In this document: positions 47,038 to 55,767 of the stretch, piece by piece | Layout of the letters: every line of letters begins with the position of its first letter | How positions within the stretch are numbered: the stretch's first letter is position 1 | Assembly: GCA_963835165.1 (NCBI GenBank) | Contig: CAWIGD010000032.1 | Coordinates: 58,866-122,865 of the forward strand | From: VAZQ01 sp963835165 | Lineage (GTDB): Bacteria; Pseudomonadota; Alphaproteobacteria; Rhizobiales; Xanthobacteraceae | DNA length: 64,000 nt | Direction: 5' to 3' | Notes under the pieces: model-generated | The model's input: only the letters and a program-made list of their open reading frames with translations | Databases searched by the model: none | What the model was told of the DNA's origin: nothing | Position numbers and translations under genes: made by a program

Positions 47038-47208
47038 ACAATTCTCCCTTGCGCGGCGATTTTCAGATTACGAGATCATGCGCCCGCGGTCCGCCCGCAT
47101 CGTAAGTGGAATCCGAAGCCTCAGGCAACCTCGACATGATGCCGCCGAAGCGCGCGGCAGTTGAGCGGGCGATGAGCGCGGGTCATCAACCCCAGGCGCG
47201 GCAACGAC

Positions 47209-48174
47209 CTATCGTTGATCTGCGATCGCTTTCAGCAACGGGTCCAAGCGAGCCATGTCCGCCTGAATATGGAGGTCGAATTTTTCCAGCTCGATATCCC
47301 GAGGATCGATTCCCTGGGCGCGAATCTTGGCTTGCAGCTCCGGGTCCTTGCCGACCTCCGAGATTGCCTGACTGAGACTTTGGAGGACGGCTTTCGGTGT
47401 CTTGGCCGGGGCGAGAATGCCATACCAGGTTGCATTCTGATAATCGATTCCCTGCGAGAGCGCCGTTGGAATCCTGATCGGATCGGTGACCGGCTCCCTG
47501 GCGGACACCGCCAGGGCGCGCAAGCGTCCGTCTTGAAGCAGCGGCAGGACAAAGGCGGCCGGAACGAATGACGCCTGAATACGCCCGCCCAGCATGTCCG
47601 CAATGATGGTGGCGCTGACGGTGTATGGAATATGGACCAGGTCTGTGTCGGTCTTCAGCGCGAAGTACGCACCCGCGAGGTGGGTGGCGGTACCGATACC
47701 TGCCGATCCGTAGTTGATGGTGCCGGGCCTGGCCTTCGCCCGTGCGACGAATTCCTTCAGGTTCGATACGTCGAGGGCGGGCGGTACCGTCACTATGGTC
47801 GGCGCTTCGCCGACAAGGGAAACCCCTGCGAAGTCGCGAACGGGATCGAACGGCAGATTCTTGTTCAACGCGCCGAGGATGGTATGCCCTGAATTCACGA
47901 AGATGAGGGTGTAGCCATCCGGGGGAGAGCTCGCGACCGCTTGTGCGGCGATCAGGCCGCCTGCACCCGGACGGTTCACGACTACGACTTGCTGGCCGAA
48001 GCGCTTGGAAAGTCTGTCGGCATACAGCCGCGCGAGAATGTCGATGGTCGTGCCGGCGGTGATGGGTGCGATGACCGTAATCAATCTGGACGGATAATGA
48101 TCTTGTGCCCGCGCCGGAGGACAGAGGCACACGAGCCCCGTCAGCACCGCCGCGATCAGTTGAGAAAATTTCAC
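47209..48174 (-). CDS. Bug family substrate-binding protein (2)
   Basis: TctC/Bug receptor, 321 residues with a signal peptide ending near LCPPARAQD. The family sequence YPSRLITVIAPITAGTTID opens the mature protein and IPYTVSATIIADMLGGRIQ lies near the middle. It differs clearly from the receptor at 44504, so the two probably bind different acids. Same strand as the cyclase gene upstream (47 bp). Confidence 0.92.
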   Translation of the reverse strand: MKFSQLIAAVLTGLVCLCPPARAQDHYPSRLITVIAPITAGTTIDILARLYADRLSKRFGQQVVVVNRPGAGGLIAAQAVASSPPDGYTLIFVNSGHTILGALNKNLPFDPVRDFAGVSLVGEAPTIVTVPPALDVSNLKEFVARAKARPGTINYGSAGIGTATHLAGAYFALKTDTDLVHIPYTVSATIIADMLGGRIQASFVPAAFVLPLLQDGRLRALAVSAREPVTDPIRIPTALSQGIDYQNATWYGILAPAKTPKAVLQSLSQAISEVGKDPELQAKIRAQGIDPRDIELEKFDLHIQADMARLDPLLKAIADQR

Positions 48175-48220
48175 GGCACTCTCTCCCTTTTACCCGGCTT
48201 TTATTTTGCAGCGCGTGACA

Positions 48221-48916
48221 TCAGCAAAGCGCGACCGCGCGCACCGGCGACGCCTCGGCACCGATCAGGTTGAGCGGAAGCCCGATCAGGGTGAAGCGGT
48301 CTTTTTCGATGCGATCGAGGTTCTTCAGGTAGGGCATCGTGATGATGCCGTGCTCGCTGAGGGTACGGGAGTTGTGAAATACCCGTGGCGCGCCGGGCTC
48401 GTCGTTGCCGTGATAGAAATCGTACCCGACGATGACCACGCCCTTTTCGATGCACCACTTCGTGGCTCCGATGGTGAGATAGGGCGATTCCGTCATCCAT
48501 CGTTCGGAACCGCCGTCATAGCTGTTGTTGTGATCGGTCCGCAGCAGCAGACGATCGCCTTTTCTGATGCGGTTGCCCAGCGAGTTCTCCATGTCCCTCT
48601 CGGTGATCGCCTTGGCAGGAAGCTTGTGTCGGAAATCCGCGATGATTGCGTCCCCGATGAACAAGTCGAGAGGCAGCTGATGGATTTGCGTGCCGCCCCG
48701 GACATTGTGCTCGGGAGCGTCGACGTGGCTCCCGGCGTGCAGCCGCATGTGCACGCCACGAACGATTTGCCCGGCGCCGCCCGGCGCGTCGTGCTCCTTG
48801 AGGACCTCCATTTCGAACTGCATGTCTTTCTTGAATCCGGCGGGCGTACGCATGCCGAAATTCCTGGGATCGAGCTCAAGGCTGATGTCGATGATTTTCT
48901 GGTACTGGGGCAGCAT
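48221..48916 (-). CDS. cyclase family protein (kynurenine formamidase-like)
   Basis: Metal-dependent hydrolase of the cyclase/KynB group, 231 residues. The metal motif HxGTHxDxPxH is present as LHAGSHVDAPEH, with Ser for Thr, and further ligands are expected in YDFYHGNDEPG. Members open or close lactone, amide or isatin-type rings. It lies in the leftward catabolic block with the CMD protein and the two Bug receptors. Confidence 0.87.
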   Translation of the reverse strand: MLPQYQKIIDISLELDPRNFGMRTPAGFKKDMQFEMEVLKEHDAPGGAGQIVRGVHMRLHAGSHVDAPEHNVRGGTQIHQLPLDLFIGDAIIADFRHKLPAKAITERDMENSLGNRIRKGDRLLLRTDHNNSYDGGSERWMTESPYLTIGATKWCIEKGVVIVGYDFYHGNDEPGAPRVFHNSRTLSEHGIITMPYLKNLDRIEKDRFTLIGLPLNLIGAEASPVRAVALC

Positions 48917-49097
48917 GGCGGATCCTTATTTGGCGACAGGCACCCAAGGCCCGAGCGAGTGCACGAAGCGGTCGGTCGTGAGAGCGATTGCGGCGTCCGC
49001 ATCGCGTGAGCGCGTCGCGTCCATGATCGACCGATCTCCGCGATGACAGTAGGGAAAACAGCGTTCGTGCTCTCCGCATGTCGTGCGGCCGGGAGCG

Positions 49098-49643
49098 CTA
49101 TTCCGCGAGCGGGGTCGGGTTGGCGGGCGGCGGATCAATCCCGAATGTGTTGGCCGTCAGGCAGGTCATCGAAAAGCTGCCGGTCGACGCGACCAGTGCC
49201 ACCAAGCCCTCCAGCCCCATCGTGTCTTGCGCGGCGGCGTAGGTCTCGTCGCGCAGGCCCTTGTCGGCAAGGAGTTCGCGCGCCACGACAAAGCAAGTTC
49301 GTTCGCGCGCGTCGTCCAGTTTGGGAATCTCGCGCGCGTTGATCGCGTCGATGACCGGCTGCTCGATTCCGACGGCGAGCGCGCCGCGCACTTGAGCGAA
49401 CCATGGATATCGCGCGTTCCAGTGGCGGGCGACGACGAGGTTGACGATTTGTTGCTCGCGCCGGGACAACGGGCCGGACGCCAGGCTGGCCCGCAGGTTT
49501 TGACAGGCCTCGAACAATTTCGGCAACCGGATATAGGCATGGTACGGCCCGCCGACGATGCCGCTGGACGCCTTGGCGGCGTCGTAGACGCGCGCCTGTT
49601 CGACGTTCATGTCGGCGCGGTCTAAGGTTGCTATGCGTGTCAT
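49098..49643 (-). CDS. carboxymuconolactone decarboxylase family protein
   Basis: All-helical protein of 181 residues in the CMD/AhpD superfamily. The core is LSRREQQIVNLVVARHWNARYPW; it lacks the CxxC pair of peroxide-reducing AhpD proteins, which points to the decarboxylase side of the family. It is the first gene of the six-gene leftward block 49643-43771 and would fit ring-cleavage product metabolism. Substrate unproven. Confidence 0.85.
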   Translation of the reverse strand: MTRIATLDRADMNVEQARVYDAAKASSGIVGGPYHAYIRLPKLFEACQNLRASLASGPLSRREQQIVNLVVARHWNARYPWFAQVRGALAVGIEQPVIDAINAREIPKLDDARERTCFVVARELLADKGLRDETYAAAQDTMGLEGLVALVASTGSFSMTCLTANTFGIDPPPANPTPLAE

Positions 49644-49765
49644 GCGGTCTCCCAGGCCCCGGTTTTTGTTGCAGGCGCGAGGCTACCATCGACCTGCGGA
49701 TCGCGCGAGCGCAAATCGGGATTGAAATCTTCCAAGGCGTGGTCGACGCATCAGGTGAGCGCCCA

Positions 49766-50501
49766 ATGAGCCTCGACTTCGAAGAACTGGACTATCGCCC
49801 GACACCGATCGGGGCGTTGAGCTTGCGCAGGCGTCGCGAGTTGAAGCTCGGTATGGATGTCTTCGAGATCAAGCTTGGCGATGAATTTCTGATGTCGAGT
49901 TTGTTCACGGCATCGGAGATCGCCTTGGCCCGGCTGGGGCTGGCGGGACTTTCCGAACCTGGACTTGACGTCGTCGTCGGAGGGCTGGGCCTGGGCTATA
50001 CGGCCAAGGCCGTGCTGGAGCACAGGAACGTCGCCGCGCTGATCGTGGTCGAGGCGCTGGAGGCGGTGATCGACTGGCACGCGCAGGGGCTGGTGCCGCT
50101 CGGCCCCGAGCTGACCCGCGACCCCCGGTGCCGCTTGGTGCAAGGCGATTTCTTCGCGCTTGCGGCATCCGAAGCGGGCTTTGATCCGGCCGCCCCCGCC
50201 CGCAGGTTTCACGCGGTGCTGGTGGACATCGATCATTCCCCCGACTCCCTGCTCGATCCCCGGCACGCCGCGTTCTACGGCGAGCAGGGACTCTCCCGGC
50301 TGGCCGCGCATCTGCGCCCCGGCGGCATCTTCGCGCTCTGGTCCAACGACCGTCCGGACGACGCCTTCACCGCGCGCCTCGGGCGCATTTTCGCGGATGC
50401 GCGCGCCGAAGCAGGTGACGTTTCACAACCCGCTTCAGGACAAGCCCTTCACGCAAACGGTTTATCTTGCGAACAAGCAAGCTGTGCCCCGCAAGGCTTG
50501 A
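49766..50501 (+). CDS. spermidine synthase-like methyltransferase-fold protein, C-terminus frameshifted
   Basis: Class I SAM-fold protein resembling putative spermidine synthases. VVVGGLGLGYTAKAVLEH is the nucleotide loop, IVVEALEAVIDWH the acidic strand, and VLVDIDHSPDSLLD the catalytic-region strand. The frame continues to 50542, but from about 50415 the family sequence VTFHNPLQDKPFTQTVYLA is found one frame over, ending at 50501. One extra base around 50410-50418 explains it. ATG 49766 fits the family start; upstream open sequence to 49628 is ignored. It is the only rightward gene here and has no polyamine partner gene. Confidence 0.75.
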
Positions 50502-50538
50502 ACACTCCGAAGAAGGGGCGCCAAAGAATGCAAGGGGG

Positions 50539-51069
50539 CTAAGGCTGCCGCCAAATCTTCCGCCCGACGATTTGCGCCATTGTCAGGGGGTGAGCGAGCG
50601 CGGTGGTGATGCGCCCCATCGCGCGGTCGGGTTCGTGAAATACGCCAAGCTGTCGCAGCAGCGTGGCTCGGTCGTAGTAGATCTTCTCGCCCGCCAGGCG
50701 GTCGTCGTCGTCGAACGTGAAGATGCCGCAGAGCGAAAATTCAATCTGGCGCCCGGTCGCCGGAAGCCCGCGCCACGGGCCCAGGTGCCGCCCGCGAATG
50801 ACGACCTCGAGGACGACGGCGTCGTCGCTCGCATGGCGGCGCTGCACCGCGATCTGCAGTCCCGGCAGGGCTTGCAGCAATCCCCGGTAAAACATGTGGA
50901 CTTCGTCGCGTCCGGTGTAATGCGCGTCCCACGGTTCATCGTCGTAACGCGCTGTCGCTCCGAAAGTCCCCATGATGCCTTCAAGATCATGCTGATTTTC
51001 GAAACTGATATGCTCGTCGACAAGCTTGAGGCGAGCCGCGATCCGGTCATCAAGATGCAATCTGGTCAT
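50539..51069 (-). CDS. nuclear transport factor 2-like / SnoaL-like protein
   Basis: A 176-residue alpha+beta cone protein of the SnoaL / ketosteroid isomerase-like superfamily. Indicators are VDEHISFENQHDLEGIMGTF, ARYDDEPWDAHYTGRDEVH and LEVVIRGRHLGPWRGLPATG. Such proteins bind or isomerise small hydrophobic molecules; no function can be named. ATG 51069 starts the conserved part; the frame is open to 51132. Confidence 0.78.
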   Translation of the reverse strand: MTRLHLDDRIAARLKLVDEHISFENQHDLEGIMGTFGATARYDDEPWDAHYTGRDEVHMFYRGLLQALPGLQIAVQRRHASDDAVVLEVVIRGRHLGPWRGLPATGRQIEFSLCGIFTFDDDDRLAGEKIYYDRATLLRQLGVFHEPDRAMGRITTALAHPLTMAQIVGRKIWRQP

Positions 51070-51225
51070 GATCGATCGCCCTGTCCTTTCGCCGCGTTTG
51101 GACAATAATCGGACTTTCGACACGCGCTGCAAGTCGGCGGGCGCCAGCGGCGGAATGCCCAGGCCGGTCGTCCTGGCGGTCTTGAGGTTGAGGCCGGCTC
51201 TAGCCCTGGATGTGCCGAGAGCTGC

Positions 51226-51489
51226 CTAGACCAACAGCGGTTGAAAGAAGGTGTCCCAACCGGAGTTGCAGCACTCGCATTGCCAATGATGCGCGATCAC
51301 GCCTCCCGGCTGGTAGCTCGACACGCGCGGCCCTGCGGCCAATGCGCGGCATCGCGGGCATTGATCCCGGCGTGCTGTCAGAGTGTCGGCGTGTCCGATT
51401 CGGGCGGGCAGGGGAGCGGGCCGCCCGGTCGGCGGCGTTCGACGCAAGCCCTCTTGGGGAGTCCGAGGATAGTGGGCGAAAGCATCCAT
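51226..51489 (-). CDS. small zinc-ribbon protein, unknown function
   Basis: An 87-residue protein with a probable zinc ribbon: CPRC (about 44-47) and CECC (about 71-74), separated by some 25 residues with a beta-hairpin pattern (GPRVSSYQPGGVIAHHWQCE). The N-terminal third is basic and Pro-rich. A strong AAGGAGGA about 8 bp before the ATG and the spaced Cys pairs argue for a real gene. Not recognised beyond that; it could be a small DNA/RNA-binding or enzyme-associated protein. Confidence 0.6.
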   Translation of the reverse strand: MDAFAHYPRTPQEGLRRTPPTGRPAPLPARIGHADTLTARRDQCPRCRALAAGPRVSSYQPGGVIAHHWQCECCNSGWDTFFQPLLV

Positions 51490-51630
51490 CGCGGCGTCCT
51501 CCTTGCCAAACTGCTGGCTGGGAGGATCGCCCTTTCGGTTCTCCGCGCGCTGTGACCGCCAACACGAAATAGACGATTGGTCTCAAACCATCCGGATGCG
51601 GTCGGCGCCGGCGAGCGTCGTGATCACAGC

Positions 51631-52644
51631 CTATTGCCGGTACTTTTTCGCCGCCGCGAGCAGAGCCTCGTAGTCGTCCTTGACCTTGGGATTGGCCGAC
51701 AGGATCGACGCGGCGACCGGCGTGACCAGATCGACGTATTTCTTCGCCTCGGGCGGCGCCATGGTGATGACCTCGCCGCCGTTCTTCTTCCAGACCTCTT
51801 CCTTGTCCTTGATGTCGTTGACGTTCCAATCCAGGAAGACGGCCTCGGCCTTGCGGGCTTCGGCGCGAACGATCGCTTCAAGCTCCGGTCCGAGCGATTT
51901 CAGGAACTGCCGGTTGACCACGACCGGCGCGGCGAACAAGGTGGCCGGCATATAGGTCATCGGCTTGGCGATGTCGTAGTACTTGAACGCAACGAAAGGC
52001 GCCGCCGCGGCGACCATTCCATCGATCGTCCGGTTCTGCATCGCCGGCAACGCCTCGCCGAGCGGCAGCGAGACCGGAATGGCGCCAAGCTTCTTCAGTG
52101 GATCGACCTGAATTGGCGCGCCGCCCTGCGTGCGGATTTTTTGTCCTTGAATGTCCGCCACCGTTCGCACCGCCTTGTGCGACAGCAGCATCAGCGGGCT
52201 GTAAAGGCTGGGCGCGAGAATCTCGATTCCCTTGTCCGCGCCCCAGGTCGCAAGTCGCGCGCGGATCGCCGGATCGTTCAGCATTTTGTAGCCATGCGGG
52301 ATATCGTCGAACAAGCCGGGCGCGTCGAGCACCTGGAAGCGCGGCTCGAGGCTGATCCAGAAGCCGTTTGCCGCGGAGCCCGCCTCGATCGTGCCCAGCG
52401 CCACGCCCTCGACCACTGCCGGAAGCTGGCCGAGCTGGTTGGCGGGATAGATCTCGACCTTGATCTTTCCCGGCGCGCGCTGCTCGATGCCGGCCTTCAG
52501 GGTCTTGTAGAACTCGTGCGTGGCGTCGTTGATCGTCGGCGACGACAGCTTCAAGGTGAACTGCTGCGCGCCTGCGGGCATCGCAGCGAGAACGCCGGCC
52601 GCCAGCGCCGCGATGGCCGCAAGCAGCCTTGGTGTCGTGGTCAT
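51631..52644 (-). CDS. dctP: TRAP transporter substrate-binding protein, DctP type
   Basis: Periplasmic receptor, 337 residues with a signal peptide (about 1-26, ending PAGAQQ). Family pattern: FTLKLSSPTINDATHEFYKTLKAGIEQ, then KIKVEIYPANQLGQ, and the arginine region KIRTQGGAPIQVD that contacts the ligand carboxylate. The frame extends to 53391 through the permease gene and that part is spurious; GGAGG 9 bp before ATG 52644 and the signal peptide fix the start. The permease genes lie just upstream on the same strand in the order dctQ-dctM-dctP. Confidence 0.92.
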   Translation of the reverse strand: MTTTPRLLAAIAALAAGVLAAMPAGAQQFTLKLSSPTINDATHEFYKTLKAGIEQRAPGKIKVEIYPANQLGQLPAVVEGVALGTIEAGSAANGFWISLEPRFQVLDAPGLFDDIPHGYKMLNDPAIRARLATWGADKGIEILAPSLYSPLMLLSHKAVRTVADIQGQKIRTQGGAPIQVDPLKKLGAIPVSLPLGEALPAMQNRTIDGMVAAAAPFVAFKYYDIAKPMTYMPATLFAAPVVVNRQFLKSLGPELEAIVRAEARKAEAVFLDWNVNDIKDKEEVWKKNGGEVITMAPPEAKKYVDLVTPVAASILSANPKVKDDYEALLAAAKKYRQ

Positions 52645-52673
52645 CGAGCTCATCCTCCCTGTCTTTTCTGGTA

Positions 52674-53957
52674 TCAGCCTTTGGCCAGCAGATACTTGAC
52701 CCCGATCAGCGATATGTCCGGGATATACGTAATCAGCGCCAGCGCGATCAGATAAATTATCACGAAGGGTATGATGCCGCGATAGATCGTTTCGAGTTTG
52801 AGCCCGAGCACGGACTGCGCGACGAAGATGTTGATCCCGAACGGCGGATGGAACAGGCCGATCGCCAGGTTGACCGTCACTACGATACCGAAATGCACGG
52901 TGTTGATGCCGACCGCTTTCACCATGGGCACCAGGAGCGGGCTGAGCAGCAGGATCGCCGACAGCGGGTCGAGGAAGCAGCCCACCACCAGGAGCAGGAT
53001 GTTGATGGCCAGCAGGAGCATCCATGCCGACACATTCAACGACTGTAGCCATGCCGTGATCGTCGCCGGGACCTGATTCACTGTCAGAAGCCAGGCGAAG
53101 ACGCCGGCACACGCCACGATGATGAGGATCTGGCCGGTGAACAGCACGGTCGAGGCGCTGGCTTCGATGATGTCGCGCCAGCCGAGCTCGCGGAAAACGA
53201 AGGTGGTGACGAAACCGGCATAGACGCAGGCGACGGCGGCGGCCTCGGTCGGCGAGAACACGCCGCCATAGATGCCGCCGAGGATGATGACCGGGGCGCC
53301 CAATGCCCACAGGCTGCGGCCGGTGGCATGGAGGAATCGTTTGCGGTCGAACGGTTCGCCGGCGCCGAAATTCTCCCGCCGCGCCCGCCACATGACGTAG
53401 AGCGCGATCATCGCCGCGATCATCAGGCCCGGTATGACGCCGGCGGCATAGAGCCGCGCCACCAATTCCTCCGCCGCCGCGCCATAGACGATCATCGGGA
53501 TGCTGGGCGGGATGATCACGTCGATGGCGCCGACCGAGGTGATCAGCCCGGCGGTAAAGGTCTCCGGGTAGCCGGCGCGCCGCATCGCCGGCACCATGAC
53601 CCTGCCGACGGTCGCGACGGTCGCGGCGCTCGCTCCCGAGATTGCGCCGAAGATCGCCGAGGTGCCGACCGCCGTCACGCCGAGACTGCCGCGCACCGAG
53701 CCGACCCCGCCTTGCACGAAATCGACCAGCCGCTGCGCGACGCTGCCGCGTCCCATCAATTCGCCGGCATAGATGAAGAACGGCACGGCGAGCAGCGGCG
53801 TCGCATTGACCGAGGCGAACAGGTTCTGATGCAGCGCCGCCAGCGGCACGTTCATAAAGAACACCAACGCGACGGTCACCGCGGTGAGCAGCACCAGGAA
53901 GATCGGGAAGCCGAGCAGCAGCAGCGTGATCGGCACGATCGCGAGGGCAAAGGTCAT
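52674..53957 (-). CDS. dctM: TRAP transporter large permease, DctM type
   Basis: Membrane carrier subunit of the sodium-driven TRAP system, 427 residues, about 11-12 membrane segments. Recognisable blocks are FFIYAGELMGRG, AIFGAISGASAATVATVG (the conserved ISGSS-like loop), IPPSIPMIVYG and LFHPPFGINIF. ATG 53957 overlaps the dctQ stop (ATGA). The frame open to 54563 is the antisense of other genes and not used. Takes up a carboxylate of unknown identity. Confidence 0.94.
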   Translation of the reverse strand: MTFALAIVPITLLLLGFPIFLVLLTAVTVALVFFMNVPLAALHQNLFASVNATPLLAVPFFIYAGELMGRGSVAQRLVDFVQGGVGSVRGSLGVTAVGTSAIFGAISGASAATVATVGRVMVPAMRRAGYPETFTAGLITSVGAIDVIIPPSIPMIVYGAAAEELVARLYAAGVIPGLMIAAMIALYVMWRARRENFGAGEPFDRKRFLHATGRSLWALGAPVIILGGIYGGVFSPTEAAAVACVYAGFVTTFVFRELGWRDIIEASASTVLFTGQILIIVACAGVFAWLLTVNQVPATITAWLQSLNVSAWMLLLAINILLLVVGCFLDPLSAILLLSPLLVPMVKAVGINTVHFGIVVTVNLAIGLFHPPFGINIFVAQSVLGLKLETIYRGIIPFVIIYLIALALITYIPDISLIGVKYLLAKG

Positions 53958-54472
53958 GGCTTTGCCTCGCCTTTCGCGGCCGGCTCCGGCGCTCGTCGCG
54001 CGGTGCCGAGGACGCGCGAAAGCGCGATGATGAGGATCAATCCGAATCCGAGCGCGATCACGCCATGCGGGATCCACATCGGCACGCCGGCCATGTCGCT
54101 CGAGCGTCCGATCCGCAGCATCTGCCGGGCATAGAAATAGGACTGCGTCAGCACGAAGCCCGCCAACACCGCAAGCAGCAGCTGCTCGGCGATCCGCAGC
54201 AGCGTACGGACCGGGGCGGGCATGAACCCGACCAGGACATCCATCCGCAAATGCTGGTTGCGCTGCGTCACCACGACGGCGCCGAGGAATGTCATCCCGA
54301 CCATGATGAAGACCTGCACCTCGTCGGAGCCGAGCAACGAGATGCCGAACAGGTAGCGGCCGACCACGTTGGTGAAGTTGAGCAGGACCGCCACGATGAA
54401 AAGCAGTGCCAGCATGAGCTCGATGGCACGTGCGATCCGATCGAAGATTTGAACAACCACCCTTCGCCCCAT
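53954..54472 (-). CDS. dctQ: TRAP transporter small permease, DctQ type
   Basis: Small membrane subunit, 172 residues with four hydrophobic segments (about 15-35, 48-68, 85-105, 130-150). The N-terminal half ends with GSDEVQVFIMVGMTFLGAVV, and RNQHLRMDVLVG is the conserved loop of the family. The start MGRRVVVQIFDRI at 54472 is chosen because the open upstream sequence is hydrophilic and unconserved; the ribosome site is weak. First gene of the leftward dctQ-dctM-dctP unit. Confidence 0.88.
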   Translation of the reverse strand: MGRRVVVQIFDRIARAIELMLALLFIVAVLLNFTNVVGRYLFGISLLGSDEVQVFIMVGMTFLGAVVVTQRNQHLRMDVLVGFMPAPVRTLLRIAEQLLLAVLAGFVLTQSYFYARQMLRIGRSSDMAGVPMWIPHGVIALGFGLILIIALSRVLGTARRAPEPAAKGEAKP

Positions 54473-54702
54473 TTTGCCGCGCTGGCGCCCCGCCGCCGAC
54501 AATTCCGAATGCGATGATTGCGCGTGACGGCTTGATTGTGGAACGGCTCCCGGGCGGCGGCAAGAACGACGATCCTGCCGCCGATGTCGAACCGCATGAG
54601 ATCGTTCGGTCAACGACTCGATTTTGCTGTCGCGGATGCCCGCGACACGGCTACCGTGGGTGTCGGCGCGCTGGTGTGGTGCGTCGAGGGCTCGTGGGCC
54701 GC

Positions 54703-55698
54703 ATGAAAGCACACCGGTACTGGTTCAAACTCGTATCGTTGTGGCTGCTGGCCGCATCGGCGACCGGCGGGGTGCCGGCGCAAGCCCAAGCCCAGACCCA
54801 GGACTATCCCACGCGGCCGGTGAAGATCATCACGGACTCCGGGCCCGGCAGCGCCATCGACGTCACCTTGCGGATTATCGCCGATCGGCTGACCCAGGTC
54901 TGGGGCCAGCAGGTCCTGGCGGTCAACCAGCCGGGCGGAGGCGGCGCCATTGCGGCCCGCATGGCATCCGCTGCCGCGCCCGATGGTTACACGCTCTTCA
55001 TCCCCGCTCTCTCGGCGTTCGTGGCGCTCCCGGGAACGGCCGCCAATCTCCCGATCGAGGTGCCGCGCGACTTCACGCCGATCGGCTACTTCGGCGGATC
55101 GCCCATGTTCATTACGGCCGCGCCGTCTCTCGGCGTGGCGACGTTGGCGGAATTGATCGAGCTCGCCAAACGCCGGCCCGGCGAGCTCGCATACGGCACG
55201 AACGGACCGGGCAGGCTCACCCACCTGACCGGCGAGCTGTTCCAAAGCCGCACTGGAATCAAGCTGCTCATGGTTCCCTATTCCGGCGGCACCGCCCAGG
55301 TTCTCAACGACGTCATGGGCGGCCGCATCCCGATTGTCATCGAGGCTTATTCGGGCATTGCCGGCGCGATTCAAGCCGGCACGGTCAGACCGCTCGCGGT
55401 CGCGTCGCCCAGCCGGCTGCCCGACTTTCCCGACCTGCCGACCGTTGCGGAAACCATCCCCGGCTTCGCGGCCTCGGGCTGGCAGGTATTGGTGGCGCCG
55501 GTCGGCACATCCGCGGGCATCGTGCGCAAGGCGAACGGCGACTTGATCAGGGCGCTGAGCGATCCCGAGGCCAGGAAGCGGCTGGCGAAGCTCGGTCGCG
55601 ATGAGCTTCCGATGTCACCCGCCGAAGTCACTGCGTTCATCCAGGGTGAGCAGCGCAAGTGGGCCCCGATCCTGCAGCAGATCGGCAGTGCTCCGTAG
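54703..55698 (+). CDS. Bug family substrate-binding protein (3)
   Basis: TctC/Bug receptor, 331 residues. The signal peptide is about 1-27 (basic start KAHRYWFKL, hydrophobic core, ending PAQAQAQTQ), then YPTRPVKIITDSGPGSAID. Middle block VPYSGGTAQVLNDVMGGRIP. ATG 54703 is placed at the signal peptide start; the 90 residues open before it overlap the dctQ region and are not conserved. It diverges from the TRAP genes and is the third orphan Bug receptor in the window. Confidence 0.9.
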   Translation: MKAHRYWFKLVSLWLLAASATGGVPAQAQAQTQDYPTRPVKIITDSGPGSAIDVTLRIIADRLTQVWGQQVLAVNQPGGGGAIAARMASAAAPDGYTLFIPALSAFVALPGTAANLPIEVPRDFTPIGYFGGSPMFITAAPSLGVATLAELIELAKRRPGELAYGTNGPGRLTHLTGELFQSRTGIKLLMVPYSGGTAQVLNDVMGGRIPIVIEAYSGIAGAIQAGTVRPLAVASPSRLPDFPDLPTVAETIPGFAASGWQVLVAPVGTSAGIVRKANGDLIRALSDPEARKRLAKLGRDELPMSPAEVTAFIQGEQRKWAPILQQIGSAP

Positions 55699-55767
55699 CG
55701 AGGGGCGGCCGTCCCTTACGTGACGCCCGCATTGATGGAGCGGTCGTGAACGGAGGTCGAGCGGATC

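Noticed and set aside
52645..53391. N-terminal extension of the TRAP receptor
   Set aside because: Overlaps the DctM gene in another frame; the receptor has its own signal peptide at 52644.
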